Below are positions 10,258 to 20,718 of a stretch of DNA of 64,000 bases, in pieces. How positions within the stretch are numbered: position 1 is the stretch's first letter; the number at the start of each line of letters is the position of its first letter. A program made the translations under genes and the position numbers. The stretch is from NCBI GenBank assembly GCA_905250025.1, contig CAJNOJ010000351.1:33577-97576 (forward strand), written 5' to 3'. The notes below the pieces were generated by a model, which did no database searches, had not been told where the DNA came from, and saw only the letters and a list, made by a program, of their open reading frames with translations. The DNA comes from Adineta ricciae (lineage: Eukaryota > Rotifera > Eurotatoria > Adinetida > Adinetidae).

Positions 10258-11993
10258 TGTTGAGACCTTGTTTATTGAAATAGTTGCACACTGTAAAACA
10301 CATCGCTATTATATAGAAAGAAAAAAAAACGTAACGAGCGTACGTAAAAGTACTTTTTGTTCGCTCGTACGCTATGACGAAGACATGAAAGAAATATGTC
10401 ATTGTAAGTGTCGGTGAGTGCAAAACTTATTAATAGAAAAATTTGATTCTGTCGAACAGAAATAGAGTTTAAAGAGATGTTTTGTCACAAATTAACTATA
10501 AGAAAAGATATTTCATAAAAATTGTTAAACCTCCTGAAAATCCGAGAGAGTTTTTGAAATTGAAGCCTGTTTTTTATTTTTCTTCTAGTTTTTCTTGTGC
10601 CAAAACTTTCTCTATTTACATAGAATCATAAACTGTTTCCTTTTACAACTTCAGTATAAATGCAAACTATGTCTACTTCTTTACTACAAAAGATGTCAGT
10701 ACTGTACCATATACTGTCTATTATAATTACTAGTAGTTCCTCAAATATATGAACAATTTCCCAGTTAATTTATTGTATACGTAGTTCTATTTGTTCTATA
10801 CTAATCTATTCTAATAGTCTTTATTTTAGGTTTTACAGGCAATTTAAAATCAACTAATTATTTATCAAAAAGATGACTTCAGAGGGGAAAAGAAATATTT
10901 ACTGAAGTTTTTTCCAAAAATTTCGAGTAAACATTCCTTTTTCGTTCTAGCGCCTTAGTGCTAGCTTTGCACTGATCGCAGAAAATAGCAGTAATCGATA
11001 TTTATCATGTGCGTTTTTTATCCACTGAAATTTTAACAGACTCGTGATTAGAAAACGACACCTTTTTGTTCAATTGTTCTTCGTAGGATTAAGTCTTGTG
11101 GAAATGGTTTTAAAAATTGACAGTTGTTCCAAATTACTATCAATCAATTGAGCGGTTCTATGTGAAATTAAGGAAATTTTATATGTCGCTCTCATATTTT
11201 TTCGATTTGAATCATCATCAATAGAAATATAATTCTGTAATTAAGATTTTCCATTGAAATTCTAGCTTTCCACTGAATTTCAATAACAATGCGATTCAGC
11301 AATAAAATTCTCATTAAAATTTTCTTACTTACAGTATTATCAGATACAATATAGTTTTAAAAATATTGTGAAACTGATACTTTTCTCCGGCAACTCAGTT
11401 TCGTTGAATATTATATCAGCAATTGGTATATCTCACCCGAATCATCTTTGATAATATTATGTCATGTATGTTTTATGAATTTGTATTTTCAACGAAAGAT
11501 ACACAACAAATTGCTCTTTTTTTAGCTACTTTATATCTAATTTGAGTTAATATAAACGAAGAACATATTCACACGGCTGAAAAGTTTTTGTATAACTTAA
11601 CCATGCAATAGCTTTCAATATCAAGATGTATGTGAAGATTCAATCAAAAATATTTTTGGTCAACGTGTACAAAATGGTAAGTGTCTAATAATTCAGATGA
11701 ATTTTAAATGAATGAATGATTTATCTCCGATTATAATTGAGAAAGATATCTACTTGCTCTTCTTAGAATAGTTGACCATTTCTTCGCATACTAAACATCA
11801 TCTAATTTAAATAAACTATATTAGCTAAACTGCAGCGCACTTGCTATTAAATTCAACACAAATTAAATACATATGGTGTTCGAAACTTTCATCACTACAA
11901 CTAAACAATTGTATAGCCTCTTTATACGATGTTAATTTTACATCCTTATTCTATCTATGCATAAAGCTAATACGCTCTCAACTTCACTCATAA
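10258..11993. other. Intergenic, 1.7 kb, no gene seen
   Basis: AT-rich. The part nearest the SDR gene should carry its promoter. A short inverted motif (CGAGCGTACG…CGCTCGTACG, about 10334-10373) is visible about 80 nt upstream of the SDR start. Nothing else is supportable. Confidence 0.4.
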
Positions 11994-12800
11994 TCAGTTA
12001 TTAAATGCTTGACCACATGGTGGACAAAATTTCATCGAAGGATTTTGGCGAGCGATTCCACATTGAGGACAAAATGCTGCTGCAGGTCGAACATTATATT
12101 GAGGAGCTGATGGTGGAGGATAAGGATAGACTTGATTAGATCCATATGAGATATTGCTAACATTTGATGGATTGGGATTTCCAAGATCAATAATTAACTT
12201 GAACAAACAAACAAAATAATTAAAGTATTTACTGTATAAATTAGTGTACTTGTTCGATTACGCCCATTTACTCGTCTATAAATTCGTCTAGTATGTAGTC
12301 TCCAACTACTTGGTATTGGAGATTTTGATGTATATTTCATTGATTCAGTAGCAATGGCTGTTCGTAAATTAAGTCTTCCTTGATATTGTAAAATAACGTT
12401 AATAATTATTACAATTAAAAAACTGCCAATAAGCACACCTATAGCGATACCCATTAGAACCGAAAATCCAGAACTATGAGAAGCAGATGCAGGTAATCCA
12501 TCAATGATAATCAAGGCAACTCCAGCAATTATACAAATAAGTAGTATAAGAAATGAAAAAAAGGATAACTAGCTTTGAAGCAAATGCGTTATTAATATTT
12601 TGAATAGATTCTTGATATTCAACTTGAGAAATTATTCCATTTAACTGAGCAGGATATGTCAAATCAAAACCAGATTGACAACATCCATCTGAAACATTCA
12701 TCAGTATGTACAGATTTATTAATTTAAAAGAAAGCACGATTTCCTTACGTTGGACCACTGAAACATGAATTGATACTGAACCTGTTGGAACGGCAATCAT
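11994..12800 (-). CDS. Small two-helix membrane protein with C-terminal zinc ribbon; frameshift
   Basis: Exon 1 (12800-12749) joins at phase 1 to exon 2 (from 12688), reading HGCCQSGFDLTYPAQLNGII. Downstream, another frame of the same exon encodes a helix (SFLILLICIIAGVALIII) and a second helix (VLMGIAIGVLIGSFLIVIII). The two frames meet at a run of seven T (minus strand, about 12556-12562). One T fewer would fuse them, so this is either a homopolymer error or a genuine frameshift. The last exon (12197-11994) is Pro/Tyr-rich and ends in CPQCGIARQN…CPPCGQAF, a four-Cys zinc ribbon. The last intron is ambiguous: a donor at 12232 gives only 35 nt, while a donor 39 nt earlier gives about 74 nt in the same phase. 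I do not recognise the family. Confidence 0.6.
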
Positions 12801-13235
12801 ATAAAAGAAGTAACAATTTTAAAACTTGATCAATCAGAGTGAAAAAGAAACTCATATCTGGCATTGTCTTACTTTTTCACATATAAATATGAACAAACGA
12901 TCAAATCAATCTCCTTCTCCTTTTAATTTTACGTCACACAATAAAATACACTTAAACACCTCCACCACCCTCAACAACAGTAACAACGAGAAAAGAGAAT
13001 TGAGAAAAGTGAAAGGATGCCACGCAAAACTAGATTTTTTCAATGTCAATCAATCTATTGCAACCGATCGTTTCATATCGTAACTAACAAAAAGAACGAG
13101 AAATAAATATACTTTTTAAAATATACGGTCTTTGTTTAACATTTGATTATTGAAGATATTCAAATAATCAACATCAATAGTACGAGTATAAGTATTCTTT
13201 TGATCAATATCTTTTGAATCCATTGATATGTTTAG
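12801..13235. other. Upstream flank, no gene seen
   Basis: A short open frame on the plus strand (12826-13083) is compositionally biased and has no recognisable domain. The region should contain the promoter of the zinc-ribbon gene. Confidence 0.4.
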
Positions 13236-13606
13236 TTAATGGAAAATTACCCAGGTCGATCGTTCCAATCGCCGGAATCAGAGCGGAGCCGAGACGGAAA
13301 ACACCGGAAGTTCATACAAACCAGCAGGCTCGCGCAACATCCATCGCCACTTTCAACAGTCGGATCCTAGAGACTATGTCCCCCAACAGTTCCGTCGCAA
13401 GCCGGTCAATTCAGACTTCTCTTCCCGCGGATTCGTTACTCTCCCTCATATTTCGGCCACACAGGCCCAAGCTTCACATCTGCAACAACCATTACGTGAA
13501 ATCCGCAGCGATTTCCGATCAAGCTATATCCCACCCCATGAACGCACAGTACCTTTCAGTACTTTGGAACATATCCATTTTCTATAGATGTGTAACTCGG
13601 TGAAGT
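13236..13606 (+). other. GC-rich island with protein-like sequence, possible retroelement remnant
   Basis: Base composition is about half G+C, in sharp contrast to its AT-rich flanks. One frame reads SPESERSRDGKHRKFIQTSR before a stop. A second frame continues DPRDYVPQQFRRKPVN… and HLQQPLREIRSDFRSSYIPP to a stop near 13606. The basic, Arg/Gln/Pro-rich composition resembles the nucleic-acid-binding end of retroelement Gag proteins, but no zinc knuckle or polymerase motif is present. Frame changes indicate a decayed fragment. Origin is uncertain. Confidence 0.35.
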
Positions 13607-14097
13607 ATTGTATGCAGTTCATTGTAGACAAGGCACTTATGGGAGCGCGATGATTTTCAATTGTCTGTTGCACTTCTTATCGTGTGCGAACGATTTTCGT
13701 AACTTCACGTGTGTTCATTCTGGTCTATCTGTTATGACAGGCTCTAGACCGGATTGCTCGGTCTGGGTATAGAATTCGAATTATAAGAGGAGGAAATAGT
13801 TTTGCTCAGATCGATCAATCATGGCTAAGAGATTTCGGTGATATTTGAGAAAATATGCTATTATTATCTACGGATATTGATCTATTCTGACGTCGGTTGA
13901 GAATTCGGCGAACTTTCGAAGGATACCGGTCGAAACCGATGTATACGTTCTTACCTGGATAGTAATATTTTTATAGCAGGATCCAGTTGGGTCTGAACTA
14001 TCGCCGTTTCCGTCTGGAACCTATAGGATTTTTTTGATAAAAACCAGCAAAAATTTGGCTGGAAACAGGCTGGTTCCGACCGAGTGAACTCCCTTAC
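13607..14097. other. Non-coding, no gene seen
   Basis: Contains short hairpin-prone motifs (AGACCG…CGGTCT near 13746; GGAACC…GGTTCC near 14018-14076) but no reading frame I would call. Confidence 0.35.
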
Positions 14098-15300
14098 TAA
14101 AGTTTACCTTGTTTCACAGCAATATTCTAGTAAGTCTTATCCTTAGTTTGTTCTTTGTTCAACTTCTTTGATCAATTCTATGCTAGAAATTACTGCATTA
14201 GTAGTACGTAGTTATTTTAGTGTGACATTAGCAATCTAGATAACTATTAATCACTTGACCAGTAAAACTCATGTGCCCAGGTATGGCGTGTCGTATGCTT
14301 TGTTTGCGCAGGAGATTTTCTTTTTTACGACATGAAATATTGGTATTCAGTTATCGGGCACAGAAATACTTTTGTTTTGATAACGGGTTTGTCCAATAAA
14401 AATGGAGAAGCATGTTTTTGTTGTGTTAGCAGTAGTTTCTATCCTTCAGAAAGTTGATGGTGTTTGATGGAAATGGAATTTTGGTCACATCCGCACAGAA
14501 TATTTTTGATGCTATTAATGATGAAAAAATTGGCAAGGTAAACGAGAAATGTTTTTGGAAAGGGCTATCCATAAAATATTTCGAAAATTGTTTTAAAACA
14601 TAAGCATAGACAGATGCACTTATATATATAAACTAAGTTTGGACGCTTCTATTTATCAGTCGAGTATGGATGACAAATACGGTCGCCGATTGGTAGAAAC
14701 ACGGCGAAATTTTTTACAGAGTTTTCATGCGTTTTTGACGATTATTGTCTGCTTGAATAATACGACTTCGTAAGGAAAAACAAACTATACCACAAGATGC
14801 AGTGTCAGATGCTCTGAAGTCTACACCATAAAGCTTATTTCAGTTGTGTATAAACTTCGATGTAAAATGCTATAGTCTCGAAGCAACCTTAAATTGATCG
14901 CACAGTTTTGCGTTGTTTTTTAAACAAAAAGTAGACTGTAGAACTTTTCAGACTGCATCTCATGGTATAAATTGTTTTCTAATAAAGCATATTTAGAAAT
15001 GTGATTTTCTATGAAAATCGAATCGCGATGAAAGGGTTAAGGATGCAGGTGTGGACGTAAATCAGCCAAAGATCAATGTGCGCATCCATGTCCCCACCGA
15101 CATTCTAGGTTTGTCAGATTGTGTAATAAATAAGATTATTTATATCTTTTATTAGGTTTTTCTAATTATTTAAGTTAATTTATTTACTGTGAAAAGAAAA
15201 AAGATAATTATTCGTCAGTAATCATTTAATCATCAAAAATAGTTTTAATTAGGATTAACAGCAAATCTTTGTATTCGATGATTGCCCCTATCAGAAATAT
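14098..15300. repeat. Copy 1 of a 1.2-kb direct duplication
   Basis: Runs parallel to 17665-18953 with high identity and several indels. For example, copy 2 has about 60 extra bp near 17690 and about 80 extra near 18270, while copy 1 has about 50 extra near 14500. The unit ends inside the 3' end of the NHL gene on both copies. No gene other than the NHL terminus lies in it. Confidence 0.9.
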
Positions 15301-17025
15301 AGAGATTACCTTGTAGATCAAATGAAAAGTAAGTAGGAACACTTAATTCAGTAGCTCCCGTTCCTCGATTTCCGCCAACAACAATACTAGCTTTTGTTAC
15401 ACCAGACAACCAACGCGTTATTACATTAAATTCTGTATCCGACACGTAAATATTCCCTTCATGATCAACAACTACGCCCCAAGGGCGATACCGTCGATTA
15501 TCACTATTAGTTTGATGGGGCCCACAAGCAACAATAGTTCCATTGTCCGCATCTTTCATCCATTTCATCACGCGGGAATTTAAAAAATCTGCCACATAAA
15601 CTGAATAGTCTTGATCGACGAAAATAGAATAGGGAGTATTGAGTTGATCGGCTTGTTTTCCTTTTCCCTTTCTACCTGCTACTATTTTTCCGTCCGCCTC
15701 TCCTTGTTTCCATCTTCTTACTTCATGGTTTTTTATATCAGAAACATAAAGATCTCCATTATTATCCATTACTAGAGAAAAACAGCCAATTTTAGAAATC
15801 AGCGTTTTTTGAATTTGATTATCCCGACGAGACCATCGAACTACTCGCTCGTAGGCAGAATCACAGATGATCAGAAAATTCCTGTCTTTATCAAGTAGCA
15901 CATCTGTTGGATGATGTAATTGCTCCATTTGGTTTCTGAAGTCATTATTGCCTGCAACGATTACACCGCTCGTGGCACCAGCTTTCCATCTAACAATACG
16001 ATGATTTCCATAATCAGCAATATAAATACTCTGATCTGTATTATCAATATAGATACCATAAGGACGATCCAGTTGCTGTAATCCAGGTCCAGATGGTAGT
16101 AATCCGGCAATAGTAGTACCAGCCTTTACCCATGTAGTATTGCTATCAATAATCCGAGAAGGACGTAATTGTTCTATTAAATAAAAGCATAGATTTAAAT
16201 AAACTTTTTTTGACATGAAATGGATAACATCATCTGAAGAATGTAAATGTTAGTATGATAAATCTTAATACTATTTTCTACTTCATCAACGCAAAAACTC
16301 TGATTAGGCTTTTAGCGACGATAGAGGCAGCCAATTTTAAATATTCCTAAGCCCTAATAATATCTACAGCAAATATTCTCACTTTCAAGAGCATTATTTT
16401 CCAGTCAATTATCTACGTCCACAGATAACGCAAATCACGTATCAGACCAAGTCAACAATGGAACATTATTCACGTTTTCTTTCTGTGCATGGCCAGCGAA
16501 TGAGCCACAAATGATGAAGAGTTCAATTCTCGCTCTTTTGACCTTCTCTTTTTAACATAAACAATTTAATTCTCTTGCTTCAGAATGGCACACTTGAGGG
16601 TGTGAGAGCGTGGGTGAATCTGTTATATTTTCAAAGGACGCATAATCTCGATGTAGATGGGAGCGGAGCTATCAGTCATGATAGCTCCTGGCAATTCTTG
16701 GTATCCTTCTCAGCCTCTCTGAGATCTTATTAATAGGGTGTTTTAGTTTTGTCTGTCCGGGTAGTTCCTACTGAACTCTAGTTGTCCACAAAAAATGAAA
16801 GTTAAAAGTGCGGGAATTGATGGAAATTTTCGCAAGAACACTAATTTACTGTCTTTGGTGAAGTATAACTATAGAATTCACTAACCGAACAATTTTTTAT
16901 GATACACTACTTCACTAATTCACCATATAAGGTTCTATCATTCATAGATTACGCGAACTAAGAGATATTTACGTTTACTAATTACCTTCTGTCGTTGTTA
17001 CTCCAATTGTTAAATCTTCTGTTAT
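15245..17025 (-). CDS. NHL-repeat beta-propeller membrane protein, copy A (5' end cut)
   Basis: The main exon (16173-15245) encodes about 308 residues of repeated 'GIYIDNTDQSIYIADYGNHR' type blades: xPYGIxID…YVAD…N.R..RW..G...G..VAG. This is the NHL/SMP-30-like propeller pattern, with five to six blades visible. The upstream exon remnant (17025-16986, ITEDLTIGVTTTEG) is joined through an 812-nt intron at phase 1 (GAA G|AA CAA). It is cut at the N, so the membrane-anchor exon seen in copy C is missing here. By analogy with copy C it is a type II membrane protein with an extracellular propeller. Ligand unknown. The open frame running past 16173 is intron. Confidence 0.8.
16285..16600. other. 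Intronic insertion/deletion relative to NHL copy C
   Basis: In copy A about 315 bp lie between CTACTTCATCA and GGGTGTGAG. In copy C these flanks are directly adjacent (CTACTTTATCAAGGGTGTG near 25514). No clear terminal repeats; origin unknown. Confidence 0.6.
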
Positions 17026-17026
17026 N
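17026..17026. other. Single N (assembly join)
   Basis: Interrupts the first exon of NHL copy A right after ITE. The sequence to the right is unrelated to the sequence at this point in copies B and C. Confidence 0.9.
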
Positions 17027-17074
17027 AAACCATGTTTTATGAAGTTTTGAGCGTTTTTCAAGAAAATGTTTTTA

Positions 17075-17165
17075 CGACCTTTGACCTCTGACCCTGACAC
17101 AAACAGACAAACATACAAACTATTTTTTTTCGTATGACCCTCCTTCAGTCGAGGGAATAAAAATT
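17075..17165 (+). repeat. Dispersed repeat end, second copy
   Basis: TTTGACCTCTGACC…ACACAAACAGACAAACATAC…ATGACCCTCCTTCAGTCGAGG…AATAA, the same order as at 8455-8575. Confidence 0.5.
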
Positions 17166-17664
17166 GCAAGGAATTATCATGAAATGACCCAAAAACTCGA
17201 TGAATGCTATACATAGCAGATATCAAACAATAGTTGTTTATATGTACGATGTGAATCGAAGAAAATGCTCGTTTTCATGTCTAACGATTTTTTCACAGTG
17301 ATAGATCTATTAGCGTTAAGGCGACGCCCTACTCGAGGTACTGTACTCTAATTCATCGACCAGAACGAATAGAAAATAAATCAGGCTATACATAACAATT
17401 CAGCCTACATGATTCCAAGTTTTAACAGCTCTCTCTACTTGGAAACAATTCGGTTTGACTCCACAACCGACGAATGCAAAAACAATCGCTCTCATTCATA
17501 CGCATATTGAGCTTCTATGATTACTATTAGCAATATTAGATAAGGTCTTAAATGTACGACTATTGTAAACAGAATCATTCACGATTACAACAAAATGCTC
17601 TCAGGTTCGTGGCGACACCGTTTTGTGTATTACCATTGGTTCTATCTTCGAGCACGATGAAACT
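17166..17664. other. Non-coding, no gene seen
   Basis: Unique sequence between the dispersed repeat and the duplicated block. No supported frame. Confidence 0.35.
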
Positions 17665-18953
17665 CCTCACTGAAGTTTACCTTGTTTCACACCTCTATCT
17701 ATATATGCAGTGAAATGTGCGCATGTTTCTTCTATAGAGTCGCATATTTCACAGCAACATTCTAGTAAGTCTTATCCTTAGTTTGTTCTTTGATCAATTC
17801 TATGTTAGAACCTGCGTTAGTAGTAGTTCTTTTAGTGAGACATCAGCAATCTAGATAACTATTAATCACTTGACCAGTAAAGCTCATGTGCCCAGGTATG
17901 GTGTGTCGTATGCTTCGTTCGTCCAGGAGGTTTTCTTTTTTACGGCATGAAATATTGGTATTCAGTTACCGAGCACAGAAATACTTTTGTTTTGATAACG
18001 GGTTTGTCCAATAAAAATGAAGAAGCATCTTTTTGTTGTGTTAGCAGTAGTTGCTATCCTTCAGAAAGTTGATGGTGTTTGATGGAAATGAAACTTTTGT
18101 GATATCCACATAAAATGTTTTTGGAAAGAGCTATCCATAAAATATTTCGAAAATTGTTTTAAAACATAAACATAGACAGGTGCACTTATATATAAAAACT
18201 AAGCTTGGACGCTTCTATTTATCTTTCGAGTATGAATGACAAATACGGTCCCCGATTGGTAGAAACACCCGAAAAAAAAAAGAACAGATGAATATCGTCC
18301 ATAATTGTTCTGAAATATTACATCAGTAAAAATTTATCATAGACTTAGAGAAACACGGCGAAAGTTTTTACAGTTTTCATGCGTTTTTGACGATTATTGT
18401 CTGCTCGAATAATACGACTTCCTAAGAAAAAACAAACTATACCACAAGATGCAGTATCAGGCGCTCTGCAGTCTACACCGTAAAGCTTATTTCAGTTGTG
18501 TATAAACTTCGATGCAAAATACTGTAGTCTCGAAGCAACCTCAAATTGGTCGCACACACTTTTGCGTTGTTTTGTAAACAAAAAGTAGACTGTAGAACTT
18601 TTCAGACTGCATCTCATGATATAAATTGTTTTCTAATAAAGCACATTTAGAAATGTGATCTTCTATGAAAATCGAATAGCGGTGAAATGGTTAAAGATGC
18701 GAGTATGGACATAAATCAGTCAAAGATCAATGTGCACATTCATACCCTCATCGACATTCGAGGTTTGTCAGATTGTATAATAAATAAGATTATTTATATC
18801 TTTTATTAGGTTTTTCTAATTATTTAAGTTAATTTATTTACTGTGAAAAGAAAAAAGATAATTATTCGTCAGTAATAATTTAATCATCAAAACTAGTTTT
18901 AATTAGGATTAACAGCAAATCTTTGTATTCGATGATTGCCCCTATCAGAAATA
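17665..18953. repeat. Copy 2 of the 1.2-kb direct duplication
   Basis: Homologous to 14098-15300; it ends at an N inside the last codons of an NHL gene. Confidence 0.9.
18899..18953 (-). CDS. NHL propeller gene copy B, last 18 codons only
   Basis: The last blade strand (SDRGNHRIQRFAVNPN, stop) is identical to copy A. The rest of the exon is absent: the N at 18954 stands where about 1.7 kb of gene and intron should be. Together with the exon at 18956 this represents one interrupted gene. Confidence 0.75.
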
Positions 18954-18954
18954 N
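18954..18954. other. Single N replacing the body of NHL copy B
   Basis: Left side equals the 3' end of the NHL gene; right side equals the first-exon donor of the same gene. The intervening propeller is missing. Confidence 0.9.
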
Positions 18955-18955
18955 C

Positions 18956-19190
18956 CTTCTGTCGTTGTTACTCCAATTGTTAAATCTTCTGTTATCAATA
19001 CTGTCGTTTGTACTTCGGCCGTCCATATATTATCATTTTGATTCATTTTTGTCTTCTGGATAATTATTACAATAATTATTATTGAAGCAATCATAATAAT
19101 AATAATTAAAAATATCATCCATGCTAATTTTCTTTTTCGAAAATATTCACATCTACAAAATAATATATTATTTTTATCATTAAATATAAT
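18956..19190 (-). CDS. NHL gene copy B, membrane-anchor exon
   Basis: Encodes the same exon as copy C: a basic FRKRKLAW stretch, a helix of about 22 Ile/Val/Met-rich residues, then a Thr-rich linker to TTTEG. The codon aligned with the copy C start (19188-19190) is ATT rather than ATG, so this start is lost or the true start lies in an upstream exon. A TTTTGTAG before 'ATGTGAATG' in copy C could be an acceptor for such an exon. Confidence 0.6.
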
Positions 19191-20717
19191 TCACATCAAT
19201 ACATACAAACTTCTAGGCTCTGTTGAGTTTTGGTTAATTAATTCAGACTAAAATAATTGAAAACGAAAAAAAACAAGAATTATTTTGCATTCTTTGTCTT
19301 CTTTTCAATAATTTACATGATAAATTCCTATTCTGTTGTTATTCATAGTTTTGCTTTGTTGAATCTGTGTTACTTTCACGATCTAAAATAGATTAAAATG
19401 CTTTAAATCAACAGTATCATACTCAGAAAAAAAACTGAACTATTTACATGAATACTTTATCTAATCTTACCAGATTTATTCTCTTTTCTAAAACATAAAC
19501 ATTTACACTTATAGTTAATCTTAATATAAAATTTTCAAGTCTACGAATTTAAGTATACCTGACATTACTTCAGTGAATTGTTTAGTTAATTAGAAGAACA
19601 AAGTTTTAATTTTTCTCCTATGAAATAATTAATTTTTATCTATATACTTGTTTCAATATAGAGCACAAGCAACAAAAATAATTAACATATTTCCTTTTTC
19701 AACATTAGTTTTAAATCAAATATTATCAGATTGACATTGTTATTTGATGTAAAAATATATAATTTGAGAACTGTATATGGATTTCATCATGTGAATATTT
19801 ATGAATTGAGTCCGTCGAATAAATTTGGATCTGACGCTCTGTATATCAGTCATAAAAACTTATATAATAATTTGATTATTACGAGATTAAATTCTATCTC
19901 ACATATCTTTGTATTCTAAAGTATATTCATTATTAAACTCGAGTCTTATGTTTTGTATTGAAAGTTAATTATTTTCATTTTTCTCATAACCGAAAAAAAT
20001 TCCATACTTTCCTCCCTATATGAAGGTAAACATGAATGTGATGAGAATAATAACAGATTGTCTCCATTATAAATTTCTAACGACCGTTCTTCCTCTTTTA
20101 AGTAAATATCAAAGTAAAAAATATAGAGATGCATGCAATATGTTTATACTCATGAACTCTCATCAAATCATTCCCAAAATATTCTATAATTATCTCTACT
20201 TTTTCTGAATTGATTGCTGAAATGTTTTATCAGTGGAAGGTGCTATTAAAAATAATATCATAAATAACAGTAGAGTTTCAGTATAATGCCCTAACTTTTA
20301 AAATGGCTGTACTACAAGAGAATATTATACTTGCGTAGGCTTTTCTTTTTCTGAAAATAGTACATTTTCTTCGAAAAAACCTGACTTTAGATGCTTTTAG
20401 TTATCATCATATTTCAATATTGGTGCACACTATTTGCTTCCGTATCCTATTTAAAACGTTTTAACACTGTTATCATATCTTTTATATTTATTGTAGACAA
20501 TAACTTGCACTTGGCACTATTTTATTCAAAACTATTCTGAAAAAAGAGGTATCTTTGAGTTAATGAGAAATAGCAAGAATAATTCAAGATTTTTATTAAT
20601 TGATAATTGTTTTCAGTTTCTGAAAATGCGTTTCCATTAACTTGAATGTCGATAAGCTGATATTGTTACTTTTGGCTTCGAGTTCGCTAATTCCCGCGAA
20701 ATAACTACATTAGTCGA
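19191..20717. repeat. Intergenic block, copy of 26132-27655
   Basis: High-identity direct copy of the sequence upstream of NHL copy C. Short frames here are not preserved between the two copies (for example around 19731-19919 and 20020-20208), so I call no gene. Confidence 0.8.
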
Positions 20718-20718
20718 N
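20718..20718. other. Single N before the D module array
   Basis: Left side matches the intergenic sequence near 27650; right side enters a D module within its C-terminal third. The front of this module is missing. Confidence 0.9.

Noticed and set aside
10208..10423. Open frames on both strands around the SDR start
   Set aside because: Antisense or upstream shadows; one overlaps the SDR N-terminus in the wrong frame.
16978..17226. Minus-strand 82-codon frame across the N
   Set aside because: Only the last 13 or so codons (the NHL exon remnant) are real; the rest is unrelated sequence joined at the N.
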